Source of the DNA: Desulfosporosinus sp. HMP52
GTDB lineage: Bacteria; Bacillota; Desulfitobacteriia; Desulfitobacteriales; Desulfitobacteriaceae
Direction: 5' to 3'
NCBI RefSeq assembly: GCF_000765145.1
Contig: NZ_JMGA01000002.1
Span: forward strand, 62,001 to 126,000
Length of the DNA: 64,000 nucleotides
The stretch's first letter is position 1; every line of letters starts with the position of its first letter. Of the stretch, positions 1 through 7,409 are shown piece by piece. The notes below the pieces were generated by a model. The model was given only the letters and a program-made list of their open reading frames with translations. It was not told where the DNA came from and made no database searches. Both the position numbers and the translations under genes were made by a program.

Positions 1-35
1 ATGGGAGAGGAACTAATTAAAGGGGGTGAACTTAA

Positions 36-260
36 ATGATGATGATCGGTTTCATTCTTTTAATAGTTATCTTGTATTGTTGGGGTAGTTCAGCGAATTC
101 CGGAGGTTCAAGCTGCATTGACCATCAATTTGGTTCGAATACTTCGCTGGAAATCTTAAATGAAAGATATGCCCGGGGGGAAATCCAACGAGAGGATTAC
201 CTTGAAAGGAAACAAGAGCTCTATATACAAAAACAGCCCATATCCATTAAAAAAGGATAA
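36..260 (+). CDS. Small membrane-anchored SHOCT-domain protein
   Basis: A 74-residue protein with one N-terminal hydrophobic segment (about residues 2-18) followed by a soluble tail. Residues 45-66 match the SHOCT pattern seen at the C-terminus of many small bacterial membrane proteins (LEILNERYARGEI, then a basic/acidic helix). SHOCT is thought to mediate oligomerisation; no enzyme activity is implied. A GGGGGTG ribosome binding site lies at about 24-30; ATG codons at 36, 39 and 42 are all possible starts. A reading frame entering from position 1 stops at 39, so an upstream gene may overlap by four bases. The tail resembles that of the next gene, so the two are probably duplicates. Role unknown. 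Confidence 0.8.
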   Translation: MMMIGFILLIVILYCWGSSANSGGSSCIDHQFGSNTSLEILNERYARGEIQREDYLERKQELYIQKQPISIKKG

Positions 261-331
261 ATAATGTTTGTATTTATGCTCAAAGGGAATATTTAAACTA
301 GTTTTTAAAATAGTCTAAAGGAGGAATTAAT

Positions 332-616
332 ATGATGGGTGGTTGGGGTAATATGATGGGTGGCTGGGGACATGGTGGTTACGGAAGCGGGGGCTATGGA
401 ATGATGGGAATGGCCGGTATGGGATTGCACTTTATCTTTTGGGTTGGGATAATTATCCTAGGAATCTATCTGTTTCGTCGTCGCAATGCCTTACAGGGGT
501 ATAACCTTGCAATTGGGAAGCCTACAGCGATAGACATCCTTCGCGAACGATATGCTCGTGGGGAGATTGATTCTGAAGAGTTTCAAAGTAGAAAACGTGA
601 TTTAGAGGCTAAATAA
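332..616 (+). CDS. Gly/Met/Trp-rich small membrane protein with SHOCT domain
   Basis: A 94-residue protein. Residues 1-32 are very rich in Gly, Met, Trp and Tyr (repeats such as MMGGWGNMMGGWG), followed by one transmembrane helix (about 34-50), a basic RRR stop-transfer, and a C-terminal SHOCT motif (about 68-92, DILRERYARGEI). The start follows an AAAGGAGG site at 318-325. Met-rich segments often bind soft metals such as copper(I), which is inference here, but the sensor kinase encoded just downstream on the other strand also has a Met-rich outer loop. Probably co-transcribed with the preceding SHOCT gene and ended by the hairpin at 641-675. Confidence 0.82.
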   Translation: MMGGWGNMMGGWGHGGYGSGGYGMMGMAGMGLHFIFWVGIIILGIYLFRRRNALQGYNLAIGKPTAIDILRERYARGEIDSEEFQSRKRDLEAK

Positions 617-640
617 AATTTGAAAAGGAAATGAGTCAAA

Positions 641-675
641 TAACAGTGGCTGGGAATTATTCCTAAGCTACTGTT
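641..675. terminator. Bidirectional hairpin between convergent genes
   Basis: TAACAGT-GCT-GGGAAT pairs with ATTCC-AGC-ACTGTTA across a short loop. It lies between the SHOCT gene and the 3' end of the convergent histidine kinase and overlaps the kinase stop region. Probably serves both directions, although the T-run is weak. Confidence 0.55.
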
Positions 676-2048
676 AGCCTTTTAGGAAGTTTAATGATGA
701 ATTCCGTTGAACATCCGAGTTTGCTCTGAACGGTTATCGTTCCTTGATGAAGTTGAGTGATCTGCCGAACCAACGCCAGCCCGATACCCGTCCCACCTGT
801 TTCCCGGGTTCTGGATTTATCCCCGCGATAAAAGCGCTCGAAGATTAAGGGAAGATCTTCTTCCGAAATCCCCATACCTGTATTGCTTATTTTGATTTCT
901 ACAGAGTCTAAAGTCTGAGTAAGAGTAAGGTCTATTTGTCCACCCGGGTCTGAATATCTGTAGGCATTGTGAATTATATTGTAGAAGAGCCTGGTAAGAA
1001 GGCGCTCATCACCTAATATCCCTAGGCTTTCATTTGGAGGCAGCCAATTCAGAGCTAATTCCTTTTCCAGGATAAGGGGATAAAGGCCATGAATTATTTT
1101 CTGAATAAGGTGATTTAGATCTACAGATTTCAGATTGAGATGTATTCCACCTATCTCAGCAACATTTAAATCTTTAAGATCACTTGACAAGTCAACAAGC
1201 CGGTTAATTTCCTCCTGAATAGAACATAAGTTTTCCTGATCAGGGAGCAGGACTCCATCTTGAAAGGCTTCGATATAACTTTTAATTGAGGTTAAGGGAG
1301 TTCGCAATTCATGAGCAATATCTGCTGTAAATTGCTTGCGCAGGGTCTCTTGACGATCTAAATTATCGGCCATTGAATTAAATGCTTTAGCCAGTTGTCC
1401 TACCTCGTCCCGGGAGCTGACTGAAACTCGTTCACTTAGGTAACCATGGCCAATGCGGTCTGCGGCTTTAATTAATCGTTTGAGGGGAGCGACGAGTTGA
1501 CGACTTGTAAAGTAACTAAGGAGAATGCCAAAGAGCAGAGCTAATCCTCCAGCGAAAAGCAATGAACGAAAGACTGCGGATTGGAATTGGACATCTTGAG
1601 GATTGAGAATTTGGGCTGTTGCGGGGTAGCGTACCTCAGCAGTTGCTAATGTCCCCAAAGGTCCGGACACTGTTAGGGTCTTTGTTTTCCATTGCATAGT
1701 GGAAGAGGTGGACATATTCATTCCCATGCCCATTCCCCTTTGGCCGTGCATCATAGTTTCCATGGGGTTGTTTAAGGTAGCAATTAATTTGCCATTGGGA
1801 TCAGTCAGAGTAACAATGGCACCTGTCGGGAGAGAATGACTTAATTCGGCCAGAGCCGTTGAGTCCCATAAGCCTTTAGCTTGATACAGTTCGCTTAGGC
1901 GAGTGGGCAATTGTTCTAAGGCGGCTTCATTTAACTGTGTTAAGTAATCGCTAAACTCTTGTTTAAAGACATAATTTACTGAAATAATGCTGAATGCTAA
2001 GGTAATAAGCGCAACGATGAGAGTGGAAAGAAACAATTTGGTACGCAT
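663..2048 (-). CDS. Membrane sensor histidine kinase with Met-rich outer loop
   Basis: About 461 residues. TM1 lies at about 5-25, an extracytoplasmic region at about 26-165, TM2 at about 166-188, then HAMP, HisKA (AHELRTPLTS, phospho-acceptor His near residue 246) and a HATPase domain with N, G1 and G2 boxes (NIIHNAYRYS, GMGISEEDL, GGTGIGLAL). The outer loop contains a Met-rich stretch at about residues 94-113 (MMHGQRGMGMGMNM), a feature typical of copper(I) or other soft-metal sites; metal sensing is inference. The ATG at 2048 is chosen because GAGGG lies just upstream and the codon follows the regulator stop at 2050; upstream in-frame Met codons overlap the regulator. Forms a two-component pair with the gene at 2050-2742. 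Confidence 0.9.
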   Translation of the reverse strand: MRTKLFLSTLIVALITLAFSIISVNYVFKQEFSDYLTQLNEAALEQLPTRLSELYQAKGLWDSTALAELSHSLPTGAIVTLTDPNGKLIATLNNPMETMMHGQRGMGMGMNMSTSSTMQWKTKTLTVSGPLGTLATAEVRYPATAQILNPQDVQFQSAVFRSLLFAGGLALLFGILLSYFTSRQLVAPLKRLIKAADRIGHGYLSERVSVSSRDEVGQLAKAFNSMADNLDRQETLRKQFTADIAHELRTPLTSIKSYIEAFQDGVLLPDQENLCSIQEEINRLVDLSSDLKDLNVAEIGGIHLNLKSVDLNHLIQKIIHGLYPLILEKELALNWLPPNESLGILGDERLLTRLFYNIIHNAYRYSDPGGQIDLTLTQTLDSVEIKISNTGMGISEEDLPLIFERFYRGDKSRTRETGGTGIGLALVRQITQLHQGTITVQSKLGCSTEFIIKLPKRLTVA

Positions 2049-2049
2049 T

Positions 2050-2742
2050 TTATTCCCTCGCATTCGGATTGAATTTATAGCCGATGCCATATACTGTGAG
2101 AACTATTTGCGGGTTACTCGGAGTGGTTTCAATCTTTTGACGAATTTTCTTAATATGGGCATCGATGACCCGGTCATCCCCCCCAAAGTCATGCCCTTGA
2201 ACAATTTCGACCAACTGCCCTCGAGATAATACCCGGCCGGGATGCTTGGCTAAGGCACCCAGAATTTTAAATTCAGTAGGAGTTAAAGAGATTTCTTGAT
2301 CATCCAACCTAACCTCATACTGTAGGTTATTAATGGTTAGGCCATTGTCATAAGAAATTATGTCGGCCAGAGGAGCGGTTTCATTACTGGAACGGCGTAA
2401 TACAGCTCGCACACGGGCCACCACTTCCCGAGGGCTAAAAGGTTTCGTAATATAATCATCTGCCCCCATACTTAGTCCTTGGATACGGTCTTCTTCTTCA
2501 ACTTTTGCTGTGAGCATAATGATTGGTACGGAAGATATTTTTCGAATTTCCCGGCAAATTTCTGTTCCGGACATGCCGGGCAGCATTAAATCCAGAATGA
2601 GCAAGTCAAAAGGGTTTTCTTTAAACATCGTCAGTGCGACAAGGCCATTAATAGCAGTGCTTACTTGGTAACCTTCTTGTTGGAGGTAGGCTTTGAGCAC
2701 AGTTGTTATTTTTTTCTCATCATCAACTAGTAAAATCCTCAT
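2050..2742 (-). CDS. OmpR/PhoB-family response regulator
   Basis: 230 residues. N-terminal receiver with acidic pocket D7/D8, phospho-acceptor D51 (LLILDLMLPG), conserved T (MLTAK) and K (ITKPFSP), then a C-terminal winged-helix effector domain (about 130-225, ending in a RVIDAHIKKIRQK recognition helix and the YGIGYKF wing). A GGAGT site precedes the ATG. It abuts the kinase gene and lies 58 bases downstream of the ABC permease gene in the same direction, so it is probably the distal part of the ABC operon or responds to the same signal. Confidence 0.95.
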   Translation of the reverse strand: MRILLVDDEKKITTVLKAYLQQEGYQVSTAINGLVALTMFKENPFDLLILDLMLPGMSGTEICREIRKISSVPIIMLTAKVEEEDRIQGLSMGADDYITKPFSPREVVARVRAVLRRSSNETAPLADIISYDNGLTINNLQYEVRLDDQEISLTPTEFKILGALAKHPGRVLSRGQLVEIVQGHDFGGDDRVIDAHIKKIRQKIETTPSNPQIVLTVYGIGYKFNPNARE

Positions 2743-2800
2743 TATCGACTGACTCCTTTATGCGAAATTGGGTTAGATAGATTTATCGCTAAGATAACTT

Positions 2801-3937
2801 TTAAATCGAAGATAACGCTTCTACAGGGTCTATATTAATGGCCAGCCAAGCTGGGAAAAGAATTGAAACTATTCCTATTATGACAGAAGCGCCGATTGCG
2901 GTCAAAGCAATGAAAGGATGGAAGGCAAAACTCATAGATTTTTGTAAAACCATGGGGGCAATCAAAGCAGAGGTCAAGATTCCGAGAAGATATCCAATAA
3001 TTCCTCCGGCAAGACTTATCAAAAGTATTTCACGAATAAAAATGGCAAAGATATGTTGACGCCGAAAACCGATAGCTCGAAAGATACCAATTTCAGTAAT
3101 ACGGTCGTTGATATTACCAGTAGTAGTAACGAATATAATCAAAATAGCGATAAGCCCTAATATGAGAGAACTAAGCAAGGAAAAACTTGTAAACCGATCA
3201 ATATTTTCTTGGGTTCCTTGGACTAACTGAGAGATTTCTGAAACCTTAGCGTCTGGTAGAACTTTACTTAGGAGAGCTGCAGTATTAGCCGGTTGAGCAG
3301 TATTGAGTTCGATCATAGACCAAGAATCGATTCCGGTAATCCATCGAGCGGTACTGAAATCGGTGAATACTCCATTGTCTTCTGAGCCGCCTGTTGACTG
3401 CATGATCCCCACAATGGGATAGATCCGACGATTGAGTTCCAGAGTATCTCCAATAACTAAGTTTTCTTGCTTGGCCAGACCATAGCCGATAAGAACCTCT
3501 TGCTCAAGGGGAAATCGGCCCTCAATATGCCACCAGGGTTTCATTTTCACTTCACTGGGAAAATCAACACCAATAATTAGATAGCGATTGTCAGCGCTGG
3601 AGGCTGAGCCAATAATTTTGGGGGCAATGCTGTTTAACATTAGGTCAGGATAACTTTTTAATTGGGTTAAGGCTTCGGCGCTTAAATGCTTAACCTCGTA
3701 ATTAACTCCGGGAACTGAGAGCCCTCCGTAGCTAAGGGTAAATTGTTCAGACTTGGGAGTTATAACGACGTTGGCTCCATATTGAGTTAGGCTTTTTTGT
3801 AAATCCGCTTGCATGTTCTTAGCTAGTGAATTCAATGTAACAGAAATGGCCACTACTAAAATAAACGTAAGCAGTAAGAAAAGAGTTTTTCCTTTCCGAC
3901 GGCGTAAATTTTGGATTGCAATATCTGTTAAAGTCAT
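2801..3937 (-). CDS. ABC transporter permease, FtsX/MacB type
   Basis: 378 residues: TM1 (about 17-37), a large extracytoplasmic domain (about 40-250), then three C-terminal helices (about 253-275, 303-328 and 338-362), the usual FtsX/MacB permease plan. A conserved cytoplasmic GIFRAIGFRRQHI coupling segment lies between TM2 and TM3. Good GGAGG site before the ATG. It is a paralogue of the permease at 4059-5222 and would pair with it as a heterodimer served by the ATPase at 5243-5917. Permeases of this class usually do not import small solutes through a channel; here the DUF2318 partner gene points to metal or redox work (see findings). Confidence 0.9.
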   Translation of the reverse strand: MTLTDIAIQNLRRRKGKTLFLLLTFILVVAISVTLNSLAKNMQADLQKSLTQYGANVVITPKSEQFTLSYGGLSVPGVNYEVKHLSAEALTQLKSYPDLMLNSIAPKIIGSASSADNRYLIIGVDFPSEVKMKPWWHIEGRFPLEQEVLIGYGLAKQENLVIGDTLELNRRIYPIVGIMQSTGGSEDNGVFTDFSTARWITGIDSWSMIELNTAQPANTAALLSKVLPDAKVSEISQLVQGTQENIDRFTSFSLLSSLILGLIAILIIFVTTTGNINDRITEIGIFRAIGFRRQHIFAIFIREILLISLAGGIIGYLLGILTSALIAPMVLQKSMSFAFHPFIALTAIGASVIIGIVSILFPAWLAINIDPVEALSSI

Positions 3938-4006
3938 GGTTTCCTCCGAAATTGAAAGTTTATCGAATTAAGAGTGTAGTTTGAATGAGAAATATTACTG
4001 AAGTGT

Positions 4007-4056
4007 GTTAAAAGGACCGTCCCCTTTACACGTTAAAAGGACCGTCCCCTTTACAC
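4007..4056. repeat. Two perfect tandem copies of a 25-bp REP-like unit
   Basis: The unit GTTAAAAGGACCGTCCCC followed by TTTACAC occurs at 4007-4031 and again at 4032-4056 with no difference. Each copy is an imperfect dyad (AAAGG-ACCGTC-CCCTTT). They fill the 121-base gap between the two permease genes and could form an RNA hairpin that tunes expression within the operon. A diverged relative may lie at 54271-54289. Confidence 0.85.
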
Positions 4057-4058
4057 GC

Positions 4059-5222
4059 TTACAGATAGCGCAATGATTCAGTTGGGTCAAGCTTGGCGGC
4101 GGTCCAAGCGGGGTAAAGGCTAGCGAGCAGACCAATTAGCAGTGAAGAACAAAGGGTATAGAGCAGTAAATCTGATTGCCAGGAAATAGGGACTTGAGAT
4201 TTCATGAGCTCTGCACCAAAATTTACGGCCATGCTCATGCCAAGACTATAACCTATTAATCCGCCCAGAAAGCTCAAAGAGCCTGCCTCGGTCAGGATAA
4301 TTTTTATGATATGACGTCTCCTAAAGCCAATTGCCCGAAAGATGCCGATTTCTTTGGTTCGTTCTTCGACAGAAGCCTTCATTGTCATAGTAATAACTAA
4401 ACTGCTGGCTAGGACGATAATCACAGCAACACTCTGGGCAAAGATGTTAAACCTTTTAAAGGTATCATCTCGAGACTCTAAGCTGGACATTAGAGCAGTG
4501 ACCTTAGTGCCGGGGAGTTTATCACTTAACTGTTGAGTAACCTCTTCGATAGGGCAGGTATAACATAAGGCAGCTGCTTCAATGAGACTAATCAAATTAG
4601 GGCGGTCAGCTAATTTTTGCAGTACTGCTAAATCCATAAATACTGCTTGATCATTCTCGATAGAACCTGTGGGCTGGATAACACCGGCTATTTTAAAGGA
4701 TTGCCCCAGAATTGTTATAGTTTGATTAGAGGAAAGCCCGAGAGAAAGGGCCAGATCCCTCCCTAATAATACCTCGCCTGAGTTTGGAATTTGCTTTTTC
4801 TCCAGACCATCTACTTGCCACCATTTCTTCAGCCGCAATTCCTGAGGGAAATCTACACCTAACAACAAGATATCTCGACCCTTGAGGTTAGTAGTTACCA
4901 AAAGTTTTGGGGCAATGGTTGCCAGGGTTTCTTTGTTTTTAATGGTTTGCATAAGGGAGATGTAGGACATATCCAATTCTTTGATTTGTGAGGGAGCTTC
5001 CACAGTAATGCCGCCAAAGGTTAATGATTGACCTGTTTCAGGGAGAATGAGGATATTTGAACCAAACTGATCAAGCTTGTTGGCGATATCTTCTTTCATG
5101 GCTTGGGTCGTTGTATAGAGAAAGATTATCGAAGCCACTCCAATAATGACGCTTAGCATTAATAGTGCTGAGCGTGTTTTACGGCGGCGAATATTTTGTA
5201 ACGCTATGTTTGTAAGACGCAT
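4059..5222 (-). CDS. ABC transporter permease, FtsX/MacB type
   Basis: 387 residues with the same plan as its neighbour: TM1 (about 15-38), outer domain (about 40-255), three C-terminal helices and a GIFRAIGFRRRHI coupling segment. It carries an unusual CYTC motif (residues about 222-225, AALCYTCPIEE) in the outer domain; two cysteines in an FtsX outer domain could bind metal or form a disulfide, which is inference. Start supported by GGAGG directly upstream; 20 bases separate it from the ATPase gene. Expected to form the membrane part of one transporter with the gene at 2801-3937. Confidence 0.9.
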   Translation of the reverse strand: MRLTNIALQNIRRRKTRSALLMLSVIIGVASIIFLYTTTQAMKEDIANKLDQFGSNILILPETGQSLTFGGITVEAPSQIKELDMSYISLMQTIKNKETLATIAPKLLVTTNLKGRDILLLGVDFPQELRLKKWWQVDGLEKKQIPNSGEVLLGRDLALSLGLSSNQTITILGQSFKIAGVIQPTGSIENDQAVFMDLAVLQKLADRPNLISLIEAAALCYTCPIEEVTQQLSDKLPGTKVTALMSSLESRDDTFKRFNIFAQSVAVIIVLASSLVITMTMKASVEERTKEIGIFRAIGFRRRHIIKIILTEAGSLSFLGGLIGYSLGMSMAVNFGAELMKSQVPISWQSDLLLYTLCSSLLIGLLASLYPAWTAAKLDPTESLRYL

Positions 5223-5242
5223 TTTAAGTCCTCCATAATGCT

Positions 5243-5917
5243 TTACGGGATTTGAGCCAAAACTCCATCACGGATATAAATAGCACGGTTGACCCAGGCT
5301 AGGTTTTCTTCATTATGGGTTACCATAATGATGGTTAGACCATCCTTGTTAAGGGTTTGGAACAATTCTAAGAGTTCTTTTGCTGTTTTTGAGTCCAAAC
5401 TTCCTGTGGGTTCATCGGCAAAAATAATTGCCGGACGGTTGACAATGGCTCGAGCGATGGCCACTCGGTTTTGTTCTCCGCCGGATAATTGGTTGGGGAG
5501 GCGAAGGGATTTGGAGCGGAGACCAACTTTATCTAAAACAGTTAAGGCCATCTCACGTTGTTCTTTTCCGGGGCGGGAGGTTATGGCCAGGGGGAGCATT
5601 ACATTCTCTAAGGCAGTCAGGTAAGGAATCAATTGATATTGCTGAAAAACAAATCCTACGTATTCATGACGGAAATCTGCTAATCGTTCCGAGTCTAAGG
5701 CATAGACATCAATATCATCGATCTGGAGTGTGCCGGAGGTAGGGGGGGTCAACCCTCCTATAATACTTAATAAAGTACTTTTACCGGAACCTGAAGGGCC
5801 CATCAATGCTAAAAATTCACCTTGGTTAATCTCCAGATTGATATTGCTTAAGGCTTCGACGATTTTGTCTCCAACCCCATAGGATTTGTTAACCTCACAC
5901 ACTTTAATTAAAGACAT
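5243..5917 (-). CDS. ABC transporter ATP-binding protein, LolD/MacB type
   Basis: 224 residues, a single nucleotide-binding domain. Walker A GPSGSGKS (about 40-47), Q-loop (VFQQYQLIPYL), ABC signature LSGGEQNR (about 145), Walker B AIIFADEPTG and H-loop (MVTHN) are all present. The size and motifs place it in the LolD/MacB/BceA group that works with FtsX-type permeases. Preceded by TTAGGAGG. It is translated after the DUF2318 gene and before the two permeases, the order seen in the Campylobacter jejuni cj1660-cj1663 locus (known association). Confidence 0.95.
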   Translation of the reverse strand: MSLIKVCEVNKSYGVGDKIVEALSNINLEINQGEFLALMGPSGSGKSTLLSIIGGLTPPTSGTLQIDDIDVYALDSERLADFRHEYVGFVFQQYQLIPYLTALENVMLPLAITSRPGKEQREMALTVLDKVGLRSKSLRLPNQLSGGEQNRVAIARAIVNRPAIIFADEPTGSLDSKTAKELLELFQTLNKDGLTIIMVTHNEENLAWVNRAIYIRDGVLAQIP

Positions 5918-5973
5918 TTAGCGTTTCCTCCTAAGTTGCATCATGTAAAGTTATATGGCCCCCGGTTAGAGTG

Positions 5974-5998
5974 AACGCACCCGTAAAACGAGTGCGTT
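5974..5998 (-). other. Intercistronic hairpin
   Basis: AACGCAC-CGT pairs with ACG-GTGCGTT around a short A-rich loop between the DUF2318 gene and the ATPase gene. No T-run follows on the minus strand, so it is more likely an mRNA stability or partial attenuation element than a full terminator. Confidence 0.45.
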
Positions 5999-6010
5999 AA
6001 GAAAGACTTT

Positions 6011-6595
6011 TTAAACCCTGGGTTCCCAAGCATCGAGTACTGCTTGAGGGATTTCAATATTGTCGCCATTTAAAGAGTAAGTTAGTGCTTCAGGGGGATA
6101 GTCTTGACAACCACCGCTTAACCCCTTAAGTGTCTGAAGATCCCAGGTAGTCCCACAGACATTGCAAACTATTTGATTTCCTATGATGTGGAATGTTTCG
6201 CCTCTACAGGGTTCGCAAAAGCTGACTGCTACCATCACTTTTCCGTCGGGTTGGACAAAGGCTGTTAAGGGAATCCTTTTTCCGTCTTCTTTATACTCTG
6301 TCCAAATAAATTTCTTTTCCTTCACTGTACTGAGTGTGGTAACAATGGCCTTTCCGTTTTCGATTTTGTTTTCTACTTTCGTCTGCTCAAGTTTTTCGCT
6401 AGGGCTGTAACTTATTGTTTGTCCAATATCTGCAGATGCAGTAACTGAAGGATTAGGTTTATTGCTGTTCGCCACAAAGAAATAGGTTCCTATCATGATA
6501 ACAATAGTTAAGATACCTACAATAGTGTACAGCAAGGTATTGTTCTTCTGAGGCTGAATAAATTTTTGGTTTTTTTCCGTAAGATTGTTATTCAT
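6011..6595 (-). CDS. DUF2318 membrane-anchored cysteine-rich protein
   Basis: 194 residues: a basic cytoplasmic N-terminus, one TM (about 22-43) and a soluble domain outside the membrane. The C-terminal half has the DUF2318 signature: CEPC (FCEPCRGETFH), then CNVCGTTWDL and a later GGCQDYPPE, that is, two CxxC pairs plus one more cysteine. In Campylobacter the homologous Cj1660 sits with FtsX permeases and an ATPase in an iron-acquisition locus; the cysteines are thought to bind metal or do redox chemistry. Here no Ftr1 permease or P19 protein is nearby. Strong AAGGAGG site. It is the first intact gene of the minus-strand operon. Confidence 0.88.
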   Translation of the reverse strand: MNNNLTEKNQKFIQPQKNNTLLYTIVGILTIVIMIGTYFFVANSNKPNPSVTASADIGQTISYSPSEKLEQTKVENKIENGKAIVTTLSTVKEKKFIWTEYKEDGKRIPLTAFVQPDGKVMVAVSFCEPCRGETFHIIGNQIVCNVCGTTWDLQTLKGLSGGCQDYPPEALTYSLNGDNIEIPQAVLDAWEPRV

Positions 6596-6645
6596 CTCTA
6601 GTCCTCCTTAGTATGTTTTAGTTTTGTGAATGTAAAAGAATCTGT

Positions 6646-6667
6646 CAGGTGGAGTGTTCTCCACCTG
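6646..6667. other. Perfect 9-bp-stem inverted repeat
   Basis: CAGGTGGAG and CTCCACCTG flank a 4-base loop between the decayed gene and the DUF2318 start. Without a T-run it is either an operator or a leader hairpin of the DUF2318 transcript. Nothing else recognisable lies between 6668 and 6788. Confidence 0.5.
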
Positions 6668-6788
6668 AGTAACCATTTTGATTTAGTTAAAGAAGCATTA
6701 ACTATTATAAGGTTCTCCTTAAACTTTATAAAGATGAAAATCTTGGCTTTTGGATATCAGTCTGCAATCTAAACGCTGTACACGGGCA

Positions 6789-7086
6789 TTACATTCTCAT
6801 ATCCATTCTAACCACGAAGGTTAGAAAGTTCAGCACACCGAAGATCAAGATGATAACTAAATAGGGCAATGCGACAGATAGAGCTTTCTTAGTTCCATAG
6901 TTCTTTTTGGCAATGAGGCATCCAGAATAGGTTCTTGGGTAGATTGACTTTTTACGGAAATCATAATAGTGACAGGTTTGTTCGGGGCGGGTTTCTCAGG
7001 GGAAGTTTGTACACTCACTTCGAACTCTTCATCCTTAGCAACTGTGATGTCAATAATATAAGTGAGAATTTAAAGTTCTTAGTCAT
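6789..7086 (-). pseudogene. Decayed gene: YtkA/FixH-like outer domain plus C-terminal TM
   Basis: A gene-like start (AGGAGTG site, ATG at 7086) opens with MTKNFKFSLILL, stops after a frameshift, then continues in a second frame with a beta-rich stretch (DEEFEVSVQTSPEKP, NKPVTIMISVKSQ) resembling FixH/YtkA-type domains, and finishes in a third frame with a hydrophobic helix (LPYLVIILIFGVLNFL) and TAA at 6789. At least two frame changes and probably a deletion are needed to connect the parts. It sits directly behind the sigma-54 promoter at 7126-7141 and would have been the first gene of the DUF2318/ABC operon. The family assignment is tentative; that the region is decayed coding sequence is more secure. 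Confidence 0.6.
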
Positions 7087-7125
7087 GTAGCACACTCCTA
7101 TAAAGTAGATTTGATTTAGGATATA

Positions 7126-7141
7126 TGCAAAAGGTGTGCCA
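7126..7141 (-). promoter_or_regulatory. Sigma-54 (-24/-12) promoter
   Basis: On the minus strand TGGCAC, five bases, TTGCA: a near-perfect match to TGGCAC-N5-TTGCW, with GG and GC ten bases apart. It points at the decayed gene at 7086 and the DUF2318/ABC operon, and faces away from an NtrC-type sigma-54 activator gene at 7410. Confidence 0.8.
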
Positions 7142-7356
7142 AGTTGGCAGACCAATGTTGAGATTTTTGGATTAGAATTTCAAATGGTAATATTAAGAAG
7201 CTTGTTCTCGAATGACAAACAGTGAAATCCTCGTATAATTGGCTATAAATAGCTAAGGGACATTGAGCAAATATTAGATATGTAATATATTTGTCAATGG
7301 CCGTTGTTAAGGGGTTAAGACCAGTTGTTCGTGAAAGACGGGAATTCAAAAAAAAC

Positions 7357-7394
7357 TGTGGCATTTCCCACACTGTGATGTTGGAAATCCCACA
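7357..7394. promoter_or_regulatory. Long inverted repeat before the NtrC-type gene
   Basis: TGTGGCATTTCC and GGAAATCCCACA form 12-bp arms with one mismatch around a 14-base centre, ending 15 bases before the ATG at 7410. Position suits either an enhancer/autoregulatory site for the sigma-54 activator (about 215 bases upstream of the minus-strand -24 element) or an RNA hairpin near the ribosome binding site. Confidence 0.6.
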
Positions 7395-7409
7395 ATTGAG
7401 GAGAATTAA

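Noticed and set aside
1-39. Reading frame from the window edge ending at 39 and overlapping the first SHOCT start
   Set aside because: Only 12 codons are visible; it could be the end of an upstream gene but cannot be told from chance.
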